This document shows, piece after piece, positions 17,187 through 25,223 of a DNA stretch of 64,000 bases. Position 1 is the stretch's first letter; each line of letters begins with the position of its first letter. The position numbers and the translations under genes are program-made. The DNA lies in assembly GCF_900637635.1 (NCBI RefSeq), contig NZ_LR134383.1, positions 1,198,501 to 1,262,500 on the forward strand, written 5' to 3'. The notes under the pieces are model-generated. The model ran no database searches. It saw only the letters and a list, made by a program, of their open reading frames with translations, and had not been told where the DNA came from. Source of the DNA: Legionella jordanis (lineage in GTDB: Bacteria > Pseudomonadota > Gammaproteobacteria > Legionellales > Legionellaceae).

Positions 17187-20135
17187 ATGAAAAATAATAA
17201 AAATATGAATGGTAATTCTGCGGTTAAAAAGAACAAATCAAACAACAAAATTACAAGTTTCGAGAAAAAAAATCCCCCAGGCGATGAGTTATTTATTGTA
17301 GCAATTGGAGCCTCTGCAGGGGGGCTAGAGACGTTGAAGGATATGTTTTCAAAGTCCTTCTCAAATAATAATATTGCTTTTATAGTGATTACGCATCTCA
17401 GCACCGAACACATAAGTCTTTTGCCGCAATTGTTGCAGTCGTATACGCCTTTAACTGTCAGTCCAATCAGGGATAAAACTGTTGTTAAGGCCAATCACAT
17501 TTATGTGCTGCCCCCCGGATTTAATGTCTCAATTCAACAGGCCGTTTTAAAGTTGCATGAGGTTAAATCAACTCATGATTTAAAAATGCCGATAGATTAT
17601 TTTCTGAGATCGCTAGCTAACGACCAGAAGCAAAAAGGAATCTGTGTCATATTATCAGGTACAGGAACCGATGGGACGATTGGATTACGAACCTTAAGGG
17701 AGCAGGGTGGGTTAATCATCGTGCAAAGTGCCAAGTCAGCTCGCTACGATGGCATGCCAAAGAGTGCTATTAGTACAGGATTGGTCAACTACATCCTCGA
17801 GCCTGAAGAAATTTTCCCCTTCATTTTGAAATACATTGCCCATTTGAAAAACCAACACATTTCCCTACCCGATAGTATTTCGCAAGAAATCACGAAAGTC
17901 TTGATTTTGCTCAATGATCATACTGGCCATGATTTCTCACTGTACAAGCCCAATACAATATTTAGACGCATTCAAAAGCGGTTAGCTATTTTGCAAATTG
18001 ATAATCTGGCGCTTTACATTAAGTATGTTCAACAAAAACCAATGGAATTGGACATTCTCTTCAAAGAGCTACTGATTAATGTAACCAATTTTTTTAGAGA
18101 CCCTGAAGCATTTGATATTCTAAAATCAATCATTCGTGAAAAGGTCCTTAAGGACAAACCCAATAATTATACCTTGAGAGTTTGGGTCCCTGGCTGTGCT
18201 ACAGGTGAAGAAGCTTATTCGTTAGCCATATTACTTCACGAATGCCTTGAGCAGCAAAAATCTTTATGCAATGTACAAATCTTTGGTACCGACATTGATG
18301 AGGACGCAATTGAGATTGCACGTGCGGGTTTATTTTCGCCGAATATTGTGAATGACTTATCTAAAGAGCGATTGGCTCGTTATTTTATAAAAGAAGGAGA
18401 CTCTTACAAGGTCAGTATTGATATTCGAAAAATGATTATTTTTGCAATACAAAACCTGGTTAAGGATCCTCCTTTCACCAAATTAGATGTTTTAAGCTGT
18501 AGAAATCTGCTGATTTACCTAAATGCGCAATTGCAAAAGAAAATTCTGCCACTGTTTCATTACAGTCTTAAACCGCAGGGCATATTATTTTTAGGCACCT
18601 CAGAAACCATTGGCGGGTTTTCTGATTTATTTACGATCATTGATCGCAGATGGAAAATTTTCGAACGTAAGGGTGGGGCATCTTCATTTCATTCTGTCCT
18701 CGATTTGCCTGCCCCCCTACCTGTATCTGAGATAAGCGAAACAAAGACAATGGAAAAAAATATGTATGAAGTCGAACCCAACCTATCACATTTGGTTGAG
18801 GAAATTTTACTAAAAAAATATACCCCTGCCTGCGTTATTATTGATGATAAAGGAAGGATTCTCTACATTTACGGCCGGACAAGTCCTTTTTTAGAATTTC
18901 CTCCTGGAGAAGTGAAACTTAATTTTCTTGAAATGGTTAGACCTGAACTGCGTTCGAAAGTCTCTCAAGCAGTACGAAGTGCAAGCATGGAGCAAAAAGA
19001 AGTGATTTGTGGAGCCCTACAATACCGTGAAGAAAAGGACGCTCATTATATCAATTTAAAGGTTAGGCCGCTTAAAGAGGCAGAAGCTTTCCATAAAAAA
19101 TTGTATCTGATTATTTTCGAAGAAATCCTGGCATTTGAGCACAATAATGACAAAGCTGACAAATCAAAGAGCCCTGATGATTTGGATAAAAAAATTATTC
19201 AACTTGAGCAGGAGTTAAAGTATACCAAGGAAAGTTTACAAACCACCATTGAAGAGCTTGAGACTTCAAATGAGGAATTAAAATCGAGTAATGAAGAGCT
19301 GCAATCAACGAATGAAGAATTGCAAAGTACGAACGAGGAGATTGAGACTTCCAAAGAAGAATTGCAATCTTTGAACGAAGAATTAACCACAGTGAATGCT
19401 GAACTTGAAAGCCGTATTGAGCAATTATCCAGTGCGAACGATGATATAAAGAACTTATTGGACAATACAGAAATTGCCACTGTATTTTTAAACAAAGAGC
19501 TATGCATCAAACGTTTTACTCCCAAAGCAACTGAAATCATCAACTTGATTGCATCGGATGTTGGTCGACCCCTTGGACATATCGTATCCAATCTGCAGTA
19601 TGATCGATTAATTGATGATGCGAGGTCGGTCCTCCAATCGCTTGAACCAAAAACTAGCGAAGTATTGGATAAACATGGTCATTGGTATGTGGTTCGAATT
19701 ATTCCCTATCGCACAGTGACAAACATCATCGATGGGGTAGTAATTACTTTCCTCAATATTCATGATCAGAAAAAAGCAGAAATTGAAGTTGCAAAGCTGA
19801 AAGGTGAATCTGAAACTCTTAAAGAAATTATTACTCTCACTCTTAATTTTATTGCGGAACCTGCATTAATTCTTCAAGATGGTGATAAAATTATTTTTGC
19901 AAATAAAGCTTTCGAAAGCAATTTTAAAATTGAAGGCTCTGCTCTGGTCAACCACTCACTACAAAAACTCAAGGTTGACTGGAATAAAAAGCTTTTAAAA
20001 TCAAGTCTGGAAAGCTTACAAGATCAAATAAAAAGCGAATGTTCGAATTTGGAGATGTTTCCAGGGAAATTTTATTCTTTATCAATGCAAAGATATTCAC
20101 AATTCATAATCCTTGTGATGCATCCCTGCAAATGA
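17187..20135 (+). CDS. CheB-CheR hybrid with coiled coil and PAS domain
   Basis: A large signalling protein of 982 residues. In order: a CheB methylesterase domain (about 35-220, catalytic Ser43 in IGASAGGLET); a CheR methyltransferase domain (about 235-500, with LLINVTNFFRDPEAF, SAM motif VPGCATGEEAYS near 334 and SCRNLLIYL); a region with a PAS-like fold (about 540-650); a long coiled coil (about 660-755) built of repeated SNEEL and STNEEL units; and a PAS domain (about 760-870), with a second PAS-like stretch at the end. It could both add and remove methyl groups on glutamates of a partner. The start is uncertain: TTG 17184 and ATG 17187 adjoin and neither has a strong ribosome binding site. 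Confidence 0.9.
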   Translation: MKNNKNMNGNSAVKKNKSNNKITSFEKKNPPGDELFIVAIGASAGGLETLKDMFSKSFSNNNIAFIVITHLSTEHISLLPQLLQSYTPLTVSPIRDKTVVKANHIYVLPPGFNVSIQQAVLKLHEVKSTHDLKMPIDYFLRSLANDQKQKGICVILSGTGTDGTIGLRTLREQGGLIIVQSAKSARYDGMPKSAISTGLVNYILEPEEIFPFILKYIAHLKNQHISLPDSISQEITKVLILLNDHTGHDFSLYKPNTIFRRIQKRLAILQIDNLALYIKYVQQKPMELDILFKELLINVTNFFRDPEAFDILKSIIREKVLKDKPNNYTLRVWVPGCATGEEAYSLAILLHECLEQQKSLCNVQIFGTDIDEDAIEIARAGLFSPNIVNDLSKERLARYFIKEGDSYKVSIDIRKMIIFAIQNLVKDPPFTKLDVLSCRNLLIYLNAQLQKKILPLFHYSLKPQGILFLGTSETIGGFSDLFTIIDRRWKIFERKGGASSFHSVLDLPAPLPVSEISETKTMEKNMYEVEPNLSHLVEEILLKKYTPACVIIDDKGRILYIYGRTSPFLEFPPGEVKLNFLEMVRPELRSKVSQAVRSASMEQKEVICGALQYREEKDAHYINLKVRPLKEAEAFHKKLYLIIFEEILAFEHNNDKADKSKSPDDLDKKIIQLEQELKYTKESLQTTIEELETSNEELKSSNEELQSTNEELQSTNEEIETSKEELQSLNEELTTVNAELESRIEQLSSANDDIKNLLDNTEIATVFLNKELCIKRFTPKATEIINLIASDVGRPLGHIVSNLQYDRLIDDARSVLQSLEPKTSEVLDKHGHWYVVRIIPYRTVTNIIDGVVITFLNIHDQKKAEIEVAKLKGESETLKEIITLTLNFIAEPALILQDGDKIIFANKAFESNFKIEGSALVNHSLQKLKVDWNKKLLKSSLESLQDQIKSECSNLEMFPGKFYSLSMQRYSQFIILVMHPCK

Positions 20136-20167
20136 AGAGATAACGGCTCATTTAAATAGGGATCGAT

Positions 20168-21751
20168 ATGTTAGCTTTAGATTTTAGTTCTGAAATGATG
20201 GAATTGCGTTTAAAATCGCAAGCCCAAGCATCGTTGATTGACAAGCAAGCTGAGGAAATTTGTCATTTAATCTCTGAACTCTCAACCATAAAAAAAAGGT
20301 ATGTAGAGTTATACAAGCTCAGTAATTGTGCTTTTTTTATGATTGACAGCAATTACATAATTCAAGATCTAAATTTTGCAGCAGCATCTTTGTTGGGACA
20401 TGATCCGAGCGTGCTTATGGGGAGTTCCTTCCTAAATTTTGTGAGTGAACACAGCAGAATTATTTTTAAAAATAACATTGAAAATCTTGTATCCAAGAAC
20501 TCCAATTGCAACGTAGAGTTGGAAATTATTTCAAAAGTTAAAGGACAGCAATTTGTTAAAATAGAAGGTTTCCTCATAAACGATAAACAGATTTCATTGG
20601 GGGCTATCGATATTACCTATCTGCGGCAATGTGAATCCAGGATTGGGGAATTGCAATATTCACTGGCAGTGACCAATCAGCTATTCCAAAACTGCGCAGA
20701 TGCACTTGCATATTTAGATAGTAATTTAACCTTTAAAATTATGAATCAGTCTTTTATAGACATAGCTTCAAAAATTTTCACAACCAAAATTTCTCCCGGT
20801 GTTAATTTTAAGAATGTGTTATTGGATTTTCCCAATCTCTATTCTGAGACTATGCAATTATGCAGCGAGACGAATTGGAACCAAAAAAAATCTATTGTTA
20901 TAGAAAATAAAACAGACAAGTTAAGTACTTATTATTGCTATGAACTATTGGTTTATTGCGTAAGCAATAGTTCCGCTGCAAAAGAGTTTATTGTTTGTAT
21001 ACGCGATTTAACCGAGAGCAAAATAGAGGAAATGAGGCGAATAAAGCAGCAGGCTGCCATTGAGCACGAATCCAAAGTGAATGCAATGGGGGAGTTACTT
21101 TCTTGCCTGGCTCATGAATTTAACCAACCTCTTTCAGTGATAAAAGCGTATAGCGATAGCTGTTTGCTGAGATTAAAAAAAATTCAAGCTTCGGAGTTGG
21201 CTTTTCCTTTGTCACAAATTTCACTTCAAGCCAATCACGCAGCTGAAATTATTCGGCGAATGAAAAATTTTTTATGCGAGGATAGTTTGTTCCTTGAGCA
21301 AACCGATTTTAATGCTCTGATTAAAAATACCATTTCTTTTCTGCAATATGGCTTACTTCAAAGCAAATGCGAGATTGCGTTTCAGTTTAGTGACGAATTG
21401 CCTCTCATTAAACTGGATCAGTTGAAAATTATGCAAGTCATCATTAATCTTGGGAAAAACAGCCTTGAAGCATTGCAACAATTATCCAATCCGTCTCAGC
21501 CCAAAATCACCATCGAAACGGTCTTGGAGGATTCCAGGATTGTCATGCATTTTAGAGACAATGGGCCTGGAATTCCCAAGGATCTTCAAGAAAAAATTTT
21601 TAAACCCTATTTCACCAGCAAAACTCAAGGTACGGGCCTGGGGCTTGCCATTTGCCAGACTCTTATTAAAGCGCATGGAGGGGAGTTAGAACTGAGGGAT
21701 TGTCAACCTGGTGCGTGGTTTACGATGAAATTGCCCATCAAAGCTGAATAG
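20168..21751 (+). CDS. Soluble PAS-domain sensor histidine kinase (FixL-like architecture)
   Basis: A 527-residue kinase with no membrane segment. Residues 1-50 are a coiled coil, followed by a PAS domain (about 55-165) and a second PAS-like segment (about 170-285). The HisKA dimerisation domain has phospho-acceptor His316 in LAHEFNQPLSVIKAYSD. The ATPase domain has the N box IINLGKNSLEAL, the G1 box FRDNGPGIP and the G2 box GTGLGLAIC. It lies 32 bases after the CheB-CheR hybrid behind AGGGATCG, so the three genes look like one operon. Its likely partner is the FixJ-type regulator on the other strand. No heme-ligand signature could be assigned to the PAS domains by eye. Confidence 0.9.
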   Translation: MLALDFSSEMMELRLKSQAQASLIDKQAEEICHLISELSTIKKRYVELYKLSNCAFFMIDSNYIIQDLNFAAASLLGHDPSVLMGSSFLNFVSEHSRIIFKNNIENLVSKNSNCNVELEIISKVKGQQFVKIEGFLINDKQISLGAIDITYLRQCESRIGELQYSLAVTNQLFQNCADALAYLDSNLTFKIMNQSFIDIASKIFTTKISPGVNFKNVLLDFPNLYSETMQLCSETNWNQKKSIVIENKTDKLSTYYCYELLVYCVSNSSAAKEFIVCIRDLTESKIEEMRRIKQQAAIEHESKVNAMGELLSCLAHEFNQPLSVIKAYSDSCLLRLKKIQASELAFPLSQISLQANHAAEIIRRMKNFLCEDSLFLEQTDFNALIKNTISFLQYGLLQSKCEIAFQFSDELPLIKLDQLKIMQVIINLGKNSLEALQQLSNPSQPKITIETVLEDSRIVMHFRDNGPGIPKDLQEKIFKPYFTSKTQGTGLGLAICQTLIKAHGGELELRDCQPGAWFTMKLPIKAE

Positions 21752-21782
21752 AAGAGTAATAATTAACAAACAACTTAAATGG

Positions 21783-21832
21783 TTTAACCCGGGATTGAAT
21801 CGTGGGGAGATGAATAAATATCCCGGGTTAAA
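21783..21832. terminator. Twelve-pair inverted repeat between convergent genes
   Basis: TTTAACCCGGGA (21783-21794) and TCCCGGGTTAAA (21821-21832) are perfectly complementary across a 26-base loop. It lies between the ends of the histidine kinase gene and the Gln/Gly-rich gene, so a two-way terminator is the simplest reading. The long loop and lack of T-runs leave a role as a protein-binding or mRNA-stability element open. Confidence 0.5.
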
Positions 21833-21861
21833 GTCTTGCACACGTTAAATCTTAAATTTAA

Positions 21862-22137
21862 TTATCGGTCATGAGAGGGCTTGCCTTTACCAGCTTGACC
21901 AGCAGTCCCTTGTCCTTGACCAGATTGTCCAGCTTGGCGTTGTCCTTGGCCGCCTTTATTTCCTGAACCTTGAGATCCTTGGCCGCTGCGAGAACCTTGA
22001 TTTCCTTGATGTTGCCCACCTTGTGCGCCTTGACTACCTTGGTGTTGCCCACCTTGTGAGTTTTGGTTTTGACCCCAATTTTGGTTTTGACTGCCTTGGG
22101 CGCCACGATGTTGATTGTTTTGATGAGACTTATCCAT
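21862..22137 (-). CDS. Gln/Gly/Ser-rich low-complexity protein, 91 residues
   Basis: The ATG follows AAGGAGAACAAA, a strong ribosome binding site, so the gene is likely real in spite of its composition. The product starts MDKSHQNNQHRGAQGSQNQ and consists of loose repeats of QGSQGAQGGQHQGNQG type. It is hydrophilic and positively charged overall, with no signal peptide or fold that I can see. It should be intrinsically disordered and cytosolic. Such proteins resemble hydrophilin or stress-protective proteins in composition, but that is only a resemblance. A reading in another frame of the same DNA is longer in basic residues but lacks a binding site. Confidence 0.65.
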   Translation of the reverse strand: MDKSHQNNQHRGAQGSQNQNWGQNQNSQGGQHQGSQGAQGGQHQGNQGSRSGQGSQGSGNKGGQGQRQAGQSGQGQGTAGQAGKGKPSHDR

Positions 22138-22509
22138 TTTGTTCTCCTTTTATCCCTATTGGGTTGATTTTTAAATCTTCCAACAGCTTAAAAACTATAG
22201 TCAGAGTAATAGCAGAGATCCATTAAAGTTTCCCATGGCGATCCTGAGGTGATCCCTAGTGTTATGAGGGAATCCCTAGCGCGTTTATATCAATTGCATC
22301 AATCTTTTGAGTTTTACAATAAATCCCATTTAGCCCTTCATTGCTGGGCTCAAAATAAAATGTCCTATGGCTTACATTAGTTGGCAATTATTTTCCTGTA
22401 TATGAGTCAAGGTTTTTCTCAGTATTTTGCTTTAGCAAAAAAATGTAGAGTTATTAATACGTTAGTAGAGGCAATCCTGTTTTAAAAGCATAAGGATTAA
22501 GAGCTTTAT
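22138..22509. other. 372-base divergent intergenic region before the cphA-like gene
   Basis: No gene was found. It holds a direct repeat of ATCCCTAG (around 22253 and 22272) and AT-rich segments that could contain the promoters of the flanking genes. The ribosome binding site of the next gene is AAGGATTAAGAG at its right end. Confidence 0.4.
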
Positions 22510-25137
22510 ATGGAAATTCTAGACATAAAAGTACTCAAAGGGCCAAATTACTGGTCAATTGCAAGGAAGAATTTAATTGTTCTTAAATTAGATATTGATA
22601 TCTATGAGCATTTGCCCAGCAATCAATTGGATGAATTCAATCAAAGACTTAAAAATCTACTCCCAAGCTTATATCACCATCATTGCTCACGAGGCATTGA
22701 AGGGGGGTTTTTTGCTCGTTTGGAAGAGGGTACCTGGTTAGGTCATGTGGTTGAGCACATTGCCCTTGAATTACAAAATCTTACTGGCTTGGATTGTGGA
22801 TATGGAAGAACCTTTAGTAGCAGGGCCAAAGGCATATACCACGTCATTTTTTCATATCAAATCGAAGAAATTGGCGTTTGTGCTGCTAAGATAGCTGTAA
22901 AGATTGCCGACTGCCTCGCAAGAGGAGAAGACTACCACTCGCTTGAGCAAGATTTAAATAGTCTGCGCAAGGTATTTAATGAGCAAAGGAATGGGCCAAG
23001 CACAGAGGCTCTAATTCGCGAAGCAGAGCGAAGAGGCATTCCATTTTATCTTTTCGAAGGAAGCTCACTAATTACCTTTGGACAGGGCTGCCATCAAAAA
23101 AGAGTCTGGGCTAGTGTGACCTCTGAAACCAGTGCTGTTGCAGTGGACATCGTTTCCGATAAACAAATGACTAAAGACATTTTAGCCGCTCATTTTATTC
23201 CTACTCCTCAGGGAATAATTTTAAAAGACATCAATGAACTGGATAATACAATTGAGCGACTGCAATTTCCCATAGTGATTAAACCCTTAAAAGGAAATCA
23301 TGGGCGAGCTGTAACAACCAACATCCGAAGCAAAGAAAAAGCGATTGCTGCCTTTCGTCTGGCTAAATCGGTTGCCAATGAAATTCTTGTTGAACAATTC
23401 ATTGCCGGAGAAGATTATCGCTTCCTCGTTATAAATTATCGCGTGGTGGCCGTTGCGAAAAGAACACCTGCTATGGTGATTGGTGATGGTATTCACAGCA
23501 TTCAAGAATTGGTGGAAGAAACCAATAAAGATCCGAAACGCGGCCAGGGCCATGAAGATTATTTGACTGCTATATCTATCGATGAAGCGACTCTTGCAAT
23601 TTTAGAAGAAAAAAAGCTCACATTAGACTCTGTTCTACCTAAAGATAAAATCCTCTATCTCAAATACAGTGCTAATCTGAGTACCGGTGGTACTGCTACC
23701 GATGTTAGCAAGCATGTTCATCCGGCCAATATCGAATTGGCCGAGCGTGTTGCTGAAATTCTTCATCTGGATGTTTGTGGCATTGACGTAATCAGTCAAG
23801 ATATAAAATTTCCTATTGGAGAACGCCATGGTGCCATTATCGAAGTGAATGCAGGGCCAGGATTAAGGATGCATATTTCACCAAGCTATGGCGAAAGTCA
23901 AAATGTGGCATCACCTTTTATGGATATGCTATACCCCCGTGGGATTCCGCACAGAATTCCCGTGATTGCAGTGGCAGGAACCAGTGGAAAAACCACCGTT
24001 GTGCGGCTTATTGCTCATTTGGCTAGCCAATTTGGTTATTACGTTGGTTTTAGCAACACCGAAGGTATTTATATTAATAAAAAATTAATTAAACAGGGAG
24101 ACTATAGCGATTCGCAAAATGCCAAGGCGGTCTTAAGAGATCCTCTTGTAGATTTTGCAATACTTGAATGCTCCAGCGAGGGGATTTTTAATTATGGATT
24201 AGGCTTCGATCGCTGTGATGTTAGCATTATTACTAACATTTCAGAGACTCACAGGCATTTGGATGGGATTGATAGCGTTGAAGAACTTGCTAAATTAAAA
24301 GCTGTGGTGGCTGAAAGCACCGTATCCCAAGGTTATGCAATATTGAATGCTGAAGATGACCTTGTTTATGGCATTCGAAGCTCTCTAAACTGTAATGTGG
24401 CTTTATTTGCCAGCCGAGAAAATCCGCGGATTGTTGAGCATTGTGAAAACGGCGGCTTAGCAGCCTATGTTCAAAATGAAGAAATTGTTGTGCGCAGGGG
24501 ACAGCATTGCCAAAATGTAGCGCCCATTAAAGAAATACCCATAACTTTTAATGGTACAGCGACTGCGATGATTAAGAATATTTTGCCGGCTGTTTTAACT
24601 GCTGTAATTAATAATTTCCCATTAATTAATATTGAACATGCCCTGTATGACTTTTATCCTTCCGTTGACAATATTCCAGGTCGAATGAATATCATTCATT
24701 TTGATGATTTCCAAGTCATGATTGATTACGCGCATAATGCTGCAGCTTATGTTGAACTTAAAGCATTTCTTAATGAATTCGAACCAAACAAGAAGAAAAT
24801 TGGAATTCTTGCAGTACAGGCTGATAAAAGCGAGGAGGATATAACTAGTTTGTGCATTTTTGCTGAGGAAATGTTCGATGAGGTTATTATTTATCATTCG
24901 AATAAAAACCACAGTAGCATTGATCGACAATTAAATTCGCTTCGCAAAGAAGCGGCAAATTCAGCCACAACGATAAACATCATGCCAGATGGTCTAACAG
25001 CAGTTCGCCACGCCATGAAGAATGCTGAATCTAATTCCTTTATTTACTATTCTGCAGATGATGTGTTTGCGGCGATCACATTTTTAATGGATGAAAAAAA
25101 AATTAAAAGTGGGCAATTTGAAACGGAAGGCATTTGA
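22510..25137 (+). CDS. cphA: Cyanophycin synthetase homologue (divergent)
   Basis: An 875-residue protein with full CphA layout: an N-terminal domain starting MEILDIKVLKGPNYWSI, an ATP-grasp domain (about 165-480, with FPIVIKPLKGNHGRAV and ending at EVNAGPGLRMHISPSYGE), and a Mur-ligase-like domain from about 485 with P-loop GTSGKTTVVRL (Gly490-Thr496). CphA joins Asp and Arg into the storage polymer cyanophycin without a ribosome. Here the block normally reading ETARGGILR is ECSSEGIFN, and the following TNISADHLG-type motif is TNISETHRH, so substrate or activity may differ. No cyanophycinase gene is nearby. Distance to the next gene is 86 bases. Confidence 0.85.
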   Translation: MEILDIKVLKGPNYWSIARKNLIVLKLDIDIYEHLPSNQLDEFNQRLKNLLPSLYHHHCSRGIEGGFFARLEEGTWLGHVVEHIALELQNLTGLDCGYGRTFSSRAKGIYHVIFSYQIEEIGVCAAKIAVKIADCLARGEDYHSLEQDLNSLRKVFNEQRNGPSTEALIREAERRGIPFYLFEGSSLITFGQGCHQKRVWASVTSETSAVAVDIVSDKQMTKDILAAHFIPTPQGIILKDINELDNTIERLQFPIVIKPLKGNHGRAVTTNIRSKEKAIAAFRLAKSVANEILVEQFIAGEDYRFLVINYRVVAVAKRTPAMVIGDGIHSIQELVEETNKDPKRGQGHEDYLTAISIDEATLAILEEKKLTLDSVLPKDKILYLKYSANLSTGGTATDVSKHVHPANIELAERVAEILHLDVCGIDVISQDIKFPIGERHGAIIEVNAGPGLRMHISPSYGESQNVASPFMDMLYPRGIPHRIPVIAVAGTSGKTTVVRLIAHLASQFGYYVGFSNTEGIYINKKLIKQGDYSDSQNAKAVLRDPLVDFAILECSSEGIFNYGLGFDRCDVSIITNISETHRHLDGIDSVEELAKLKAVVAESTVSQGYAILNAEDDLVYGIRSSLNCNVALFASRENPRIVEHCENGGLAAYVQNEEIVVRRGQHCQNVAPIKEIPITFNGTATAMIKNILPAVLTAVINNFPLINIEHALYDFYPSVDNIPGRMNIIHFDDFQVMIDYAHNAAAYVELKAFLNEFEPNKKKIGILAVQADKSEEDITSLCIFAEEMFDEVIIYHSNKNHSSIDRQLNSLRKEAANSATTINIMPDGLTAVRHAMKNAESNSFIYYSADDVFAAITFLMDEKKIKSGQFETEGI

Positions 25138-25223
25138 GTTTCCATGGATAATAACGGCTCAATTGGCAAGTTTACTGAAGGATAAGTTGAAATATAGACA
25201 TTGATTCACAAGGGAATAGCTGA

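Noticed and set aside
19250-19420. Short DNA repeats that could suggest an array
   Set aside because: The repeats encode SNEEL/STNEEL coiled-coil units in frame; there are no spacers, so it is not a CRISPR array.
19199-19591. Long Ser-rich open frame on the minus strand
   Set aside because: It is antisense to the repeated Glu-rich coiled coil of the CheB-CheR hybrid, where such frames arise from codon bias.
15282-21751. A complete chemotaxis operon
   Set aside because: No CheA, CheW, CheY-alone or chemoreceptor gene is present; the set is better read as a separate signalling unit.
21858-22106. Basic 82-residue frame overlapping the Gln/Gly-rich gene
   Set aside because: No ribosome binding site; it is a shifted reading of repetitive DNA.
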